Origin: Stratiolaelaps scimitus
Lineage: Eukaryota > Arthropoda > Arachnida > Mesostigmata > Laelapidae
Direction: 5' to 3'
DNA: 64,000 bases
Assembly: GCA_019614645.1 (NCBI GenBank)
Contig: JABWDB010000008.1
Location: 2,418,001 to 2,482,000 of the forward strand
Shown piece by piece: positions 11,467 through 24,500 of the stretch (its first letter is position 1; each line of letters opens with the position of its first letter). The notes under the pieces were generated by a model that was given only the letters and a program-made list of their open reading frames with translations, had not been told where the DNA came from and ran no database searches. The translations under genes and the position numbers were made by a program.

Positions 11467-13683
11467 GCCAAGCGAACGGTGGTATGGACTAAAGCGGCAA
11501 GTAAAGAGCTAGCAACTTATGTAGCTTACGAAATGATAATTGCCTAACCTCACTCGACCTATGCGATAAAACCGTTCGGGAGAAAAGAAGACAGTTATGC
11601 AACCTGTTTCTAATCAGTGGCGTACCGTTAATTATAATCCCTTATCGGTTTATATATCATGTAATATGTTATACGTCAACCTCATTCTAGATCAACTGGG
11701 CCTCCTCGACAAGCTTGTATTATTAAACTGATGCTACATAGACTACCATCTAACTGTATGGTAGGTAAAAAATGTCTATGAGAGCATTAGTGTGGGGGTG
11801 TATTATAATAACAAAATATATTTCCTGTGTACATCATTAACGCTTCCGTATGACTCGATATTACCTTTGGACCGTGTAGCACATATAAGTATAATAACTA
11901 AATAATCCAGAGCGAAATGAATCGTGCATATTGCTCACTATATGAATAGTATAAATTGTATCACAAAATATATACATTTTCAATATATATATATATATAT
12001 ATATATATGCGTAGGAGTACAGCGTGTACCGTCGACGTGATCCCAATTAGCCTGAGATCGCTGCGTTCGCTGGGGAACAGTTGTCTGAGACATCGACTCG
12101 ACAGGTGTGTCGATTTGCGCGTGGTCTTTAATAAATGTTTAGTCACCGACTTTCGACGATAAATATTATAGATACCGAGAACGGCAAAAAAAACGAATTT
12201 ATCTCCGATCGTTTAATTCCATCGAAATATAGCCTATCTCATATATATATATATATATATATAATTATTATACTCGCTGTATTCTGGCGCCCGTCAGTCG
12301 GTCTTGTTAGTGACATTGAGAGGAGCACTGGAACTGTTCACAATTGAAGTAGTAATAGCAGTGGCGGTATTTGTAGTAGTGAGTAGCCGGTGGGAGGGTT
12401 TGTAGACTGCGATGTTCGACGGCAAAGCGCCTGCAGGCCCTGCCGGCGCTGCTTGGACGGTTGCTGCAGTGGGGTGGTTGCCGCTTTTGGATAGGTTCCA
12501 CAATGAATCAAAAATCAAATGTTTGTCGACAGCCGCGGAGAGGGATAATCTCAACTGCATGGTTCCCTGGGGACGCCAAAAGGCCCCAGGGATCCCAGCG
12601 AGCCATCCAGAATGAAGGGATGACCGGCCGGTCGGCCTGTGGGAGCCGAGGAAACCGTCAGCGGCGGGAGGGACGAGCCAGCCAGAGACCAGAGGAGAAG
12701 TGAATGATAGATAGAGAAAGAGAGAGAGAGAGAGAGAAAGCGATGAGAAAACAGGAGGGGTACGCAGAGATGCGGAGGACGCCGCGAAACGGCAAGCAAC
12801 GGAGGCTAGCCAGCGGCCAGGAGCAACTCCTTCCAATGGGTAGGGTCAGTGGCATACGAGCTGCTGCTGCCCGCCGCCTCGCTCAATAGTTCCATTCAAT
12901 GCCGTCCGCGTCCCCGCCCCGCCAACCGGCCTCCGCGTTGCTGGTAGCCGCCAACGAGAAAACCTGAGGAGAAGAAGAGACGAACGCGCTATGCTCGCCC
13001 GCCGGGGGCAGCGGCGTTCAAGATATATTGAAGTCTATGTATTTTGTAAACAGCCAGCGATTTTATCCTCCTTGGCTGGCGGGAGGCAATTTGTTATTGC
13101 TTTGTGTCCGCCGGAGCGCCACGGCTGCTCCAGCAGCGGCCAACGTCCTCTCTTGCGGGTCCTCACTTTCCACTATCAGTCGTGTTTGCCCTGCTGGTCC
13201 TGGCAGCTCGGACTAAAGGCGAACAAGGGCAGAACTAGGGGTGGTGTTCAGTCAGAGCGTTCCGTGCTGGCACTAGCCGGGTCACCTACGTTACCACTGC
13301 TGCAGCCACTTCTGCCGCTACTACTGGTAGCAGCACATCGATCTAGCGTTTATAGCAGGTCCTGCGTCCTGTCCTGCCTCGTGTACCGCCCAGGGCGGTA
13401 TTGGCCATCCTCCCACAGGCCCTTTCTCGCTGTCACTCCACTACCCCACAAACCTATCTATCGCATGTACATAGAATGAAGAAGGTCCACTGGCCGTGTA
13501 TGGATAGCCTTAAGTCTAACCTTGTCTCTTTGTGTTCTCTCTTTGTGTTTGTGCGTGTGTGGCCCGCCCGCGTTTGCCCGTCTCGCCCACTACTGCCATC
13601 TGCGTTCCTCGCTGACACCGCGGTGTGACGTACCGTTCTGGGCATCGGGATCACACCCACGCTTGCATCGCTTCTCATTGCAG
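11467..13683. other. Presumed last intron of the Mxd-type gene
   Basis: AT-rich at first with (TA)n at 11982-12008 and 12239-12262, then GC-rich with (GA)n near 12712-12738. The interval ends in a good acceptor: a pyrimidine-biased run (CGCTTCTCATTG) followed by CAG at 13681-13683. Minus-strand frames across the GA tract read as Ser-Leu repeats and are artefacts. No bHLH-zipper exon is visible. Confidence 0.4.
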
Positions 13684-13886
13684 ATGAAGTCGACATCCTG
13701 GGCTACAACAGCGGTTCCAACCACAGCGACACGGATGACCACTCATCGATCCAGAGCATGACCTCGGACGGCGGTGTGGCCATCTCAAGTAAGCGGCTCT
13801 GCCTACAGCAACCGGCGACTACGGCCACGACGGGCCTAGGCCAGCCGACATCTGTAATCGTCACCAAGAAATCAGAGAAGCTTTAA
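13684..13886 (+). CDS. Terminal coding exon of a MAX-dimerisation protein (Mxd/Mxi1, Mad family)
   Basis: The exon starts after the CAG acceptor at 13681-13683. It begins with two bases of a split codon, then GAA GTC GAC, and ends at TAA 13884-13886, giving 66 residues after the junction. The frame reads (D)EVDILGYNSG, then SDTDDHSSIQS, then MTSDGG, then SSKRLCLQ. As I remember the family, vertebrate MXI1/MXD1 carboxy ends have the same order: an acidic (E)EVDV/EVDN start, a serine-rich SD.DD-HSS block, SDEGYSS, and a short basic K-R-hydrophobic element. Family members bind MAX through a bHLH-zipper and recruit SIN3 to repress MYC/MAX E-box targets in the nucleus. Those domains lie in upstream exons that I did not find. 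The Gln/Thr-rich last ~25 residues are not conserved to my knowledge. An internal CAA|GTAAGC at 13789 could act as an alternative donor. Confidence 0.72.
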
Positions 13887-15114
13887 GGAGAAGTGTAAGG
13901 AAATCAGCAAAATCATGAGAGAGAGAGAGAGAACGAGACAGCGAGAGAGAAGACGAGAGACAAGAGAAACACCATTACAGAACGAGAGGCAAAGCTCCAC
14001 TCAGCTAATATGATTATTATATAAGAAGAAGACAACTGGTGGATGACTGGTATAACAAGAGGATGCTGATGAAAAGGTGGTAAAGATAGCGGAAGTACGG
14101 AGGAGCTGATAAGGCGGCGATGATGTGAAGATATATATATATATATATCGAGGAAGAAGGAAATCACCATACACACAAACACATACAGAAACAAGAACAT
14201 TGGTAGCGTAGTACTGCTACTACTACCACTACTACTACTACTACTACTATGATTATTAAGAAGTAAAGTAATACTAATAATGAACCAACTCGCGTAAAAG
14301 AGCAACAAAATATGACGCTGATGACGAACACGATGAAGACGGACATGGGGCAGATACATGAGCGTAATACAAGGGACGTGAATAGAGCAGAGGAAAAGGA
14401 GAGCGCCAATGCAGGACCCTTGACGTACTTCTATATAAACATATATAAACAAACACATACGGAAACCGACCACCAGGCAGACCGACAGACAGACAGATAG
14501 ATGGACACACATGAAAGGCGAATGCGAAATGTGAGAGGTCGGAGACAAGGGAGGATCTGCAATGAGAGGTAGATGGGGGGAACGGGGGGTGTCTCTTCTT
14601 TCTGTTCGTTTAGGGGAACCGTGTGGGCTGTGTACACGCGAGCGGAACCCTGGAGAAGAGAGACTGAATAAAGGGAAGACTAGCTTAGGGAAGAATGCTG
14701 GCAGAGCTAGATAGATAGAGAGAGAGAGAGAGAGATACGGAAAGAAAGGAGATGTGTACCGGTGTGCACGAGCAGTGGAGTTGTCAGGGAGCCGAGGGCA
14801 CCATAGCGGAATGGTGGTGTTGAACAATGGGACGACTCGGAAGAAGGTCCGAGAAGAAGGATGAGTGAACACTGCCCTTGGTGGCGTAAGGGCAAATAGA
14901 GAGGACGGGAGAATAATACATAATACATAATAATATACATGATGAGAGGGAAGTGGGAAAGAGACAGAGAGGACACAAGGGGGAAGAAGTGAAAGATAAT
15001 TATTATTGACGACAATTATACAATGCTGATAATAATAATAATAAAAGTAATAATGGATGATTATGATAATATATTGATCTAGAAGGTATAAATACATAAC
15101 ATACGAAAAGTCTA

Positions 15115-15155
<41 letters not shown>

Positions 15156-18100
15156 TGTATGCGCTGTAAGCTGCTTGACTGGCGCGGAATGGTTTCGTGC
15201 TGCTCAATAGGCGTAACAATATTGTCGAAATGAAGACGATATTATGCGGAAGCTATGTAGATTATGGCAGCACGGCACTCAAGGGCTCTGGAACTGAGCT
15301 TATGACCCGTTAGTGGTGAGCGTCACCTCGTCACTGTAGAGTACTACAGAATGAAGAACGATCAGATAGCTAAAATTCACTTGGAAAACTTAGCATGAAA
15401 GGGCACCGCAATAATTTTCTCTCTTGGAATTGCCGGCTTTGTAATTTTTGTCCCGTGACGTTACCGTGTCACTGAACAGACGTGTAATTGAATTGATCTT
15501 ACTTTCTGACGTGCCAGTAATTAGACGTGCTAGACCTAGTGGCAGTAGTGCTGGTTGCGGTCGTACGTATCGTTGTCGATATTCGTCCACGGCAAAGCTT
15601 GGCCGATAACGCAGATCATCGCGTTCTAATCATACATTTTCGGTCCTCGATTAAACATATCTTTTTCGAGGATTTCGAACGTCGATCAGTGAGTAGAGGG
15701 ATCGGCGGGTGATAAATTTTGAAAGATACCTTAATACTTCGGCTTCCAGTGCTACTGCTGTTGATACTAGTGCGTTGCAATGGGGGGGGAGGGCTGGTCG
15801 TTTTTCGTGATGCTGATAGATCTTTGACAATGAAGGAAATGAGGGTGGCCGGCCGTTGAGAAGGTGGAGTGGGAGTAGCCGCCGTTACGCTATAAATGAG
15901 GACATAGCAACAGCACTTGACGTACTCCGGTGCTTTAGCCGCGAGTATGTGCTCCGTTGGCTCCCCTGTGTGGTTTTGTTCTTTCAGCCGCCTTCCGCCT
16001 AAGCGATGCTAATGAGTTAGTTCTTCGTTGTTGTTGTTGTTGTTGTGCGGCTGCTGCGACAGAGTGCGCAGGTGGCGCCCGAATCTTACCCGCTGCCTCA
16101 GAGGATCTTGCGTCGCGAAGGACGTGTTGCCATTTTGGTTAGTCTTCGTTCACCCCAAAGTTCGTCAGCTAGTTATTTTGCGGCGGCGACAACAACAGTG
16201 CAATGTTTATGTGGATTAGGGAGCTAGGTAGAAAAAGGAAGCGAGTTAGGAGAATAATGAAGGAGAAGTCGCTGAACTGAGACATGGCTATCGGGATACG
16301 GACAGATCGAACGAGTTCGCACGTCGCCGGTAAATGAAAATCAGTCTCCGGAACGTCAGTGCCCCACGCCAATCCAGAATATAACCAAGAGCAACGTAGG
16401 CCGAGAGAAGGCAAACATGTGTCGAGTGTCGTGGACAACACGTCAGGTGAATTTACTCTAGTAGATCATACTAGTGATAACAATAATGAGAAGGATAAGA
16501 AGAAAATAAACACCGGTGGCGTAGACGAGTGAATGGGGGTCGCCACAATAGTTTCGTTACCTCGACGACTAAAGCAGCGCAAATCACAATCGATTAGCAC
16601 ACACGCTATGGATTAACACACATACACACACGCACACGACCACGTACACGCATAGTTGATGTCGTCGAAACACGCCGTTGACACTCTTGACCTTGTCGCG
16701 GCCTTTCATTTGCCACACACGTGGGCGAATACGAACTGTGTCCAGCCACAAGACAACCTCGTGGTGACAGATGAGAGTTCCACAGGAACAGACGAAGGCT
16801 ACGGAGTAGCTAGCGATGGGGAGCGACCGTGTACAGACAAACACATTCCCATATATACAAGCATAATGAGACTAATAGTAGCAGGCTAGAGAGATCTATA
16901 TGGAGAGAAAGAGAGAGAGAGAGAGGAAGAGGTTGCTACTGTCCAAACTAAGACCACAACAGACAGCATCCGTTCCTCAGCTCCCGTTGGTTCAAGGCCT
17001 CACCAGACGTGTACGGTCCATGCGACGAGACTATAAACTATACGGTAAACATGAAAAGGACAATGTTTCTTATATTTTTATTACACATAGAAACATCCAT
17101 ATATGGGAACTTCAATGCCGGCCGACGAAGCGGTCGCGGCCCCAGTGCTTATTACATACGCTCGGCCGGAGGACTGTATAGGACGAGCATCAGACGAAGC
17201 TGTAAGTGGCGGAGGTGATTAGACGGACGCAGTGACCACATGGCGATGCATAGCAGCGTTGCGTGCCATGGCGTAGTGTAAGACCGCGTTGTTCGTGTAT
17301 ATGATTGTGGAGCCAGCCATATTGACTCTGACGGACAAACTGACTGACCATTGCAACGACGCCGAACAAAGAAGCGAGCTCAACCAAAACGAGAGAAGAG
17401 ATGGGCGCACGCGAGTCGACAAAGACGAGTCTACACCGGAGGAGAGAAATAAAGCGGACGGAAGAGACAAAGAGAGATAGAGAGAGGGAGAGAGATGGGA
17501 AGCACGGAGTCACCGTTGTTCCGAGCAAAAAACGGATACACTACGTCACGTAAGTATATAAGGACGGCGTACAGACAGAGGCATATTTGGTTGTTTGAAG
17601 GACGACGACGCCGACGACGGATGGGATCGATGTCTCGGCTTGCTGAGCCGGGCGCGAAGCAAACAGATGGGTTAAGATGAGGCTGGATAGAACGCGCTGT
17701 AGATATAGAGATATGGCGGGGCAGAGCGAGCGAATGAAGTAGAGAGAGAGGGGGAGAGAGAGAGAGAGTGACTGTCGGAGGAACAGGACAACAAGATGAC
17801 GACACCGGACATATATGGGGGCTTGCTGGCCGACCGAACACGCTCGCATCTTCTCAACACGCTCGAGTCATTGTACTTGTGGCTCTCGAACAGGCCCGGT
17901 CATGTTCGTCTGCCAGCCGCTCTGTGCGGCGGGCGGTGCTGTGGGCAGTGTGGCCGTGATTCGATGGTAGTACAAGCTGGTACCTGTTCAGGACAAGAGG
18001 GGAAATCCTTGTGAAGAAAGAGGGACAGCGAGAGAGAGAGAGAGACAGAGAGAGACAGACACAATGGAAGCCACGGAGAGAGAGAGCAGTGCGCAGCGTC

Positions 18101-18879
18101 CGAAATGCCTTACCAACACTGGCGCAGCAGAGCCCAACGCGACTTCATTAGGAGCAGCTGCTGCAGTCAGTCGTCGTCCGCAGGAATATAGAGCATTGCT
18201 ATCGAGATACGCACTTGGACGCACGCGATTGTTATTGAAGCAAAGATCGCAAAAGGTACAAGTTTGTCCAGTGTGAATGTATGACGGATATTCAGATCGG
18301 TGCGTGCGATGTTCGTGTGTATGCCTGTATAAGGACGATGGAAAGGCGGCTGTGGGTGGCCAAAAAAATAGAGACAAGAACAACGCTAATCATTCACGTT
18401 TAGTGTTTTTACGTGATTGCCCTCAATACTAGCTGGCGGGTACGTGACTGCGCGTGTGTGTCGATAGCCGATGTTCACGTTGGAACTAACTCGTTTGGTG
18501 GAAGGAACGTGTGATTTCATTACGCGGATTCCCCACAGTAACACACACACTCGCTCTCTCTCTCTTTCTCTTTCCTGATACGCCAGAGGACGATATTGAA
18601 GACCAACGTCACTTGGCTTCGTGTTGATAGCGACGAAGGTGGCATTCTGTGATCAGGGGGGGGTGATAACCATTCGATATGGTCGAATGTGGTGACAGTG
18701 GTAATCTTGGCCGTACATTATTATGACTATAATATGAAGGCAAAAGGGAGCATATTATATCTGATGAAAATGGGCGTTGCAACTTCTGACCACGTACGAT
18801 ATAAATATATATATAAGTATACACACATACATATTATAGTACATAATATATATATTATATATATATATAAAGAAGTGTC

Positions 18880-19000
18880 TGGGTTGGTCCCGTGGCTCAC
18901 TTAGGAGGGTCTGGATCAGAGATTGGTGCGCCGATACCGAGCCTAACCAGAATCCAGAGTCACGCCCAGTCGGTTTCAGGGCTGCTATAGCTAAACAGCA
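18880..19000 (+). repeat. Possible tRNA-like (A-box) sequence, fragment
   Basis: Around 18888-18910 the sequence TGGCTCACTTAGGAGG resembles a tRNA D-arm/A-box (TGGCNNAGTNGG). A run of GC-rich sequence follows, then A-rich sequence at about 19000. No clear B box follows at the right distance. It may be the head of a tRNA-derived SINE embedded in the purine-biased region. The match is short and uncertain. Confidence 0.15.
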
Positions 19001-19932
19001 AAAAAAACATATAATTACAAAATCCTATTCAATGTTACCCAACAAACAAACAGACAAGGAATGCTTACACACTAACACACGAAATATATCAGAACAGCAA
19101 AAGCTAACAGCTAACAGACTTCGGAAAATCGGATACCCCCTATTTCCTGCCGTTCCTAGTATCACCTTTGGTAGTACGCAAGTCAGAACCAAACAGCCAA
19201 GCGAGCACACTGGATGCCTGCTCCAGAAACCGTCGCGACGAACACCTCACCGGAGATAGCTAAATCAAAGAAATAGGGGCAAAATATGGGCACATAGAAC
19301 TGAACAGCAGATTCTCATACCAAGTTGTTCCTTACCCTGAGTACATCCGCCGGTCATCCCAGCACCCTATCATTTTTAAGGGGGCGCGTGGGGGCTGGAG
19401 GCTGCGATCGACGTCTCGATAACGAAGGTGATCTCGCACCATACCATGGTGCATCTCTGATGAACAAAGCAAACAACAAATCAATGACAAGGCCTAATAC
19501 AAGCAAATATAATGGTGGCGATATCTATAATAAGAATGATAAAATACTAATAATAATAATAATATTAACAAACAATTTGCGAACCACAAGCAAGTCATTC
19601 AAGCGACGACACCAAATCGGACAAGGCGCGCCGTATCGACAATAATATACACTGCAGGCACCGATCACTAGTACCACCAGCACTACTGGTACGAAATATA
19701 AACACGTGCAACATGACGTGGGCATAGAGGCGAGGCAGGAGCTGCCATAGACATCGTGATAAGCGGAATCATTGACAAAGCGAAACAAAATAAAACAGCT
19801 AACCACCGAAGCCTGATCGAAGAAAAATGACATGCAGACAAATAAATGCGTTATATATTCTAAATAAATAAATAAACAAATATCAACATATAAAAATATA
19901 TCATATATATATACATATATATATGCATACAT

Positions 19933-19964
<32 letters not shown>

Positions 19965-20809
19965 ACACACACATAACGTGAAGGAAATGACTGGATTAGC
20001 ATAGTAACGTTGACGTGCAGAAGCAACAGCAACAACAACAACAGCAGAACGATCAGTCAGACTCGAAGCTCGGCCCCATGTGACGCCTCGACTGACTTGG
20101 ACCATGTGCTAAACAATGATGACAAATGGGAACGCTTGCCCGAGTGGGCGATCCTAGGCAAAATGAGCTTCACGGGCCTGCCAAGCAGCGGCAGAAATGA
20201 ATACCGGATATTGGAAATGGCTTAAAACACACCGCACGAATGACGAAGTCATGTCCGCAGCGAGAACTGGGAGCGCCGTTCAACATCGTTCACTTTTCGA
20301 ACCCAACCAATATGTGTGTGTGTGTGTCTCGCTGTAATTCGATGATGGCGAATCATTATGCTTTGTCCACCCTGCAGTGGAGTCCGCCGGACAGACGACG
20401 ATCTCAAGAACGAGCGTCATAGCGGGAAATGCGAAATGGTGAAAGACCTCTTAAGATTTGTGTGGTACATAAAAAAAAATGATAAAACAAAACAGCAACG
20501 ATAAGGCAAAGAAAGCATTGGAGATGGGACCTATATATTATAATCGAACGGCATGTATAGAGATAGCAATGAGCGACAGTAGCAGCTTACGAGGCAATGA
20601 GCGATGTCGTGACGAGTATGTACATAGAACAGGCGGGGTCCGCGCTCGGGGGCATGGCGAGACGATCGACTGAAGCTGAGGTGTCTCAAGCTCGGCCCGC
20701 AACCGGGCGTATCTATTAGTTCCGTGGTAATTCACCTGTAAATAAATATCAAGCGACAGAAACAGCAACACAAGAAATAGAGAGAGAGAGAGAGTGGCTC
20801 GACAAAACG

Positions 20810-22440
20810 ATGAAAGGCGGGAGTGAAACGGGGGCTGCTGAACCTCTTCAGTTTTTTCGAGTTAAGCTTCTATCATACAGCATTGCAGCGAATAGCAGAA
20901 ATCGATCATACGACATAATATGGTGTGACTATGGAACGGCAGACAGAACAGCATGTGCATGGGGAACAAAGGGCGGAAGCTGCGCAGTTCTTGGGAGTGT
21001 TTGCTATTTCGAAGCTTGTTTGCTCTTGTCTTACCTAACAGACCAATACTAGTAAATAACAGGAAATAATCACTAAGCATAGGCATTCGTAGTTGTCGCT
21101 ACAGTTCCTTTGGTTAGTGGCTGCCACATTAAAATACGTCATTGCCTACGCGAATTTGCACTTAAAGCGAGTAGCTCCATATCTGGCAGCATCAACGGCA
21201 CACGTGAAATACTAACGAAAAAATGCGCTCACATCGAGTTCGGCTCAAACGACACCCCATATAAATTTAAAATGGGGATTGAGCTATCAGATAGCTATCT
21301 TAGTGGATGCAGGTAAAACGTAGACATCTCACCGAACTCTATAGCTGATCTCGTACATTTCATTATTGGCCACAAGTTGGAACGTTGTCGACAGCTGTAT
21401 TGCACAAATTAAATATACACTAGCAAGCTCTACTCTCCAGAGGTCCTCCATCAAGCAAGCTTTTCTAATTGGCGCCCTCAACAGCATCAATTCCAGGATT
21501 CCAATAACGGTTCAGAGGATAGGGAGGCAATACCGCTTGCAATATTTCATTAGAATGTTCATTAACGAGGCCATATACGCGTGAAGGCAGCTTGGCTAGA
21601 ATGGGACTTGGAACATGAAGAGTACACGAGACGACCATTGAGGGCGGGCGGGGCTCGGCTTATGGTAATCAGTTTGATCGATAGCCTACCGAAATATGAC
21701 ATACAAAACGGAAGCAGTCGAATGAGGGCTCCTGTTTGGTTTCGACGATATAGAACTGTCTGGAACCTATTTTTGGATTCTGAATAGAACATACTGTTTA
21801 TATCGCAAAGACTCCAAGGTAGCCAATGGCCTATTGTCGTAGATCACTCGGGGAATCACGGACACTCAGCAGCGTGTTATTTACGCGTTATTGCTTACTC
21901 GACTATATAGACCAGTTCGATTGACGCCTGCTCCCGAGCAGGTGATTTCAGACTTCAAAGACGACATTTCAACGGTTTCAAGTTGGCCAATAACTGACGC
22001 GCATCGAAAACAAAGGTCTAACAGATTCACAATAGACAATATGATGGTTGGACAGAGGTTTCTCTCCTTTGCCCACGCAACGTGAGGGTCACCGCCATGT
22101 GTTACACGAGCAGGTATTTTTAGATTGTCAACATCTAAAACAACACACAGCTAGATTTACAAATGACAAATACGTCGCATGCCTTCGCTGCGAAGAACAT
22201 TGATACGTTGGAAAAACCGTTTAAAGATATCGAGGCCCCGAGGGGAACATTCGAATGTGTTAGGACGTCAGCTACATCAATCACTACGCAGATCAGGCGG
22301 AACTCCTAAAATATAACAGTTGACACCCTTCCCCCAGACATTATCTCCATTTTGATCTTCGTGAGACGCTTCGAAGCCAACAAGATCCATAGATACCCCA
22401 TGTACATAGTTCGCCGCAATGGGTTACTACCACTTGACCC
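20810..22440. mobile_element. Possible decayed transposon segment inside the purine-biased region
   Basis: This interval interrupts the purine-biased sequence with balanced composition and broken open frames of about 60-80 codons on the + strand (20810-21052, 21110-21316, 21366-21584, 21891-22085). Near 22170 a frame reads YVACLRCEEH, a CxxC pattern like the Cys-rich end of LINE proteins. No RT motif was seen. The composition change is the main evidence, and identification as a transposon is a guess. Confidence 0.2.
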
Positions 22441-23135
22441 TCCAAATAAAATAACGTGATGATTGATGACAAATATATATATATATATAAAGGGTTGGTG
22501 AATATTTGGAAAATGACGCCGAACTCACTAAGCCGAATTGATTTGGTCGACTTAGTGACTGATGAATATAAAGACATAATAAATACACATATACACCCAC
22601 ACAGGGAGGACACGCTCTCGCGGAGATTGTTAATTAACCCATGATGAAAATAATAACGATGACGGGAATTACATACAATGATATTATTAAGCTTCACATT
22701 ATTAGCCCCACTGCTGGAGGATAATAGTGGTCATGATAACTGCTGATAATACCCAGGAGAAAACAAACACAGCTACACACGCACATATATATATATATAC
22801 ATATATACACACACGTACACATGGACATCGCTCATCGATCAGCATACTACGACCAGGTGGGTTGATGCCCGCGTCAACAGCTACTTATTCGTTGCTTGTT
22901 CACTCGATCATATGTTAGATTAGATTAGATATGGAAAGATGGGATGATAAATAATGATATTACTCTCGATGGGCTTCACTGGAACGGGAGACAGAGAAAG
23001 GTATAGAGAGAGAAAAAAGGCGAACGAAGGTGATCCTATTGAACGACAAAATACTACAAATGTTACTATTGATATTATCATAAACCACCCAGTACTGTTT
23101 CTCGCAGAGATCGGCAGAAATATATATGAATATAA

Positions 23136-23168
<33 letters not shown>

Positions 23169-23255
23169 TAAACAAGGATGATAGTCTATCTACAGAGAGC
23201 GAGAGGAAGGTGAAGCGAGAGAGACTGATAATGAGTAAAAAATCAACAATATTTA

Positions 23256-23296
<41 letters not shown>

Positions 23297-24500
23297 GCTC
23301 ACACCACGGCATAAGAACACGAGATGAGATAATGGCACCACTTCACCCTCGAAACACACAAAATAAATACACAAAAAGAAGCGGGCACCAATGTTGCAGT
23401 TGGAGAGAGCACGCGCGCGCGCGAGAGAGAAAGAGACAGAGCCGTAGAGATGGTGGGCTAAAACTACGAGATTTAGAAAGGAGTGATTGTAATGCTGAAA
23501 ATGATACTGCGGTGACGACACGCTGACAATGAATGCTATGGAAGCGATAATACGAAATAGGTTATGGAGGCGCAAGAGAGAGAGAGAGAGAGAGAGTAGA
23601 TATTAAATGCTGAAGTTGAGGAAGGCTGCTGAAATGAAGGTAAAGGGAATTTGATGTTCGGAGATTTTGATTTTCCTTAGATAGCGTTGTAAGCATAGAG
23701 TTAACATATATATGAAGAAATATATATATATATATATAAATATATTTATGTGTTCCCGCCATTTTCACCGTTCGCCGATAGATGAATATACGATATACAT
23801 ACGACATGCATCTACACATACACAGAGAAGACGGACAGCGGAGATAGCGGAGCAAAAGCGGTTGCGAGAAAGGGCGTGAGAGAGCGAGAGAGAGATAATA
23901 GAGATAACGATGAAAATCGTACGAGAACGAGAAGAACAATAAGGAATAATAATGATCCAACTCCCCATACAAATAAATGAGGCAGGTAGGTAGCAAAGCA
24001 GCAACTGAAGGTGGAAATCCAGTGGAGATACGAGAAATACAGATGGCAACAACACCGATAGGTTTGAGGAGGCGGCAAAAAGGTGGTGAACAAGATGGTG
24101 ACGATGATAATGATGGAAAGAGACGAAACCAGAGGCAGATTAATGAACACGATGAATGATACACGAGTACCCACCCACCCACCAATAGGATGTAGACGAC
24201 GGAAAGTGGAAAAAGTAGATGCGGGCAGCAGACAACAAGATGATAATGGTTGCGAGCAAACAGTGACTTGACGATAAGAAGTTGACGCTGAGATGACGAA
24301 TTACGTAAATGCTGATGATGACATTGATAATGATGATATTGATAATGATGGACGGCGTCACCGGCGGCGGACTGAATAAAGAAAGGAAAAGAAATGTGTC
24401 GATGATGAAGATAACGATAATAATGACGATGACGAGAAGCAGGAGCAGGATGATGATGATGATATCTTTATCAAAATGTGAATATGAAATAAATGAAATT

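Larger units (their letters stand above)
13887..24500 (+). other. Probable very long 3' UTR of the Mxd-type gene (purine-biased on + strand)
   Basis: From just past the stop codon to about 24.5 kb the + strand is markedly rich in A and G. It is full of GA, GAT and GATAAT-like runs, for example 13918-13931, 14720-14735, 23870-23895 and 24310-24470. The bias fades around AATAAA at about 24488, after which composition is balanced. A one-sided purine bias continuous with the terminal exon is what a long sense-strand 3' UTR would look like. Other AATAAA hexamers occur earlier (about 14665), so shorter forms are possible. (TA)n tracts occur at 14134-14149, 15118-15152, 23128-23158, 23259-23293 and 23720-23737. 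The interval 20.8-22.4 kb lacks the bias. This is inference from composition. Confidence 0.35.

Noticed and set aside
13913..15097. 394-codon minus-strand open frame
   Set aside because: It is made of Ser/Leu/Tyr/Ile runs created by GA, TA and ACT repeats on the purine-biased + strand. Purine-rich sense DNA removes stops from the other strand, so the length means little.
19875..19975. CRISPR-like or satellite array in the AT/AC-rich tract
   Set aside because: The units are di- and tetranucleotides (TA, CA, AAAT) with no spacers, so these are ordinary microsatellites.
23562..24185. 207-codon minus-strand frame with many hydrophobic residues
   Set aside because: Same artefact: it crosses GA and TA microsatellites and GAT runs and has no membrane-protein motif.
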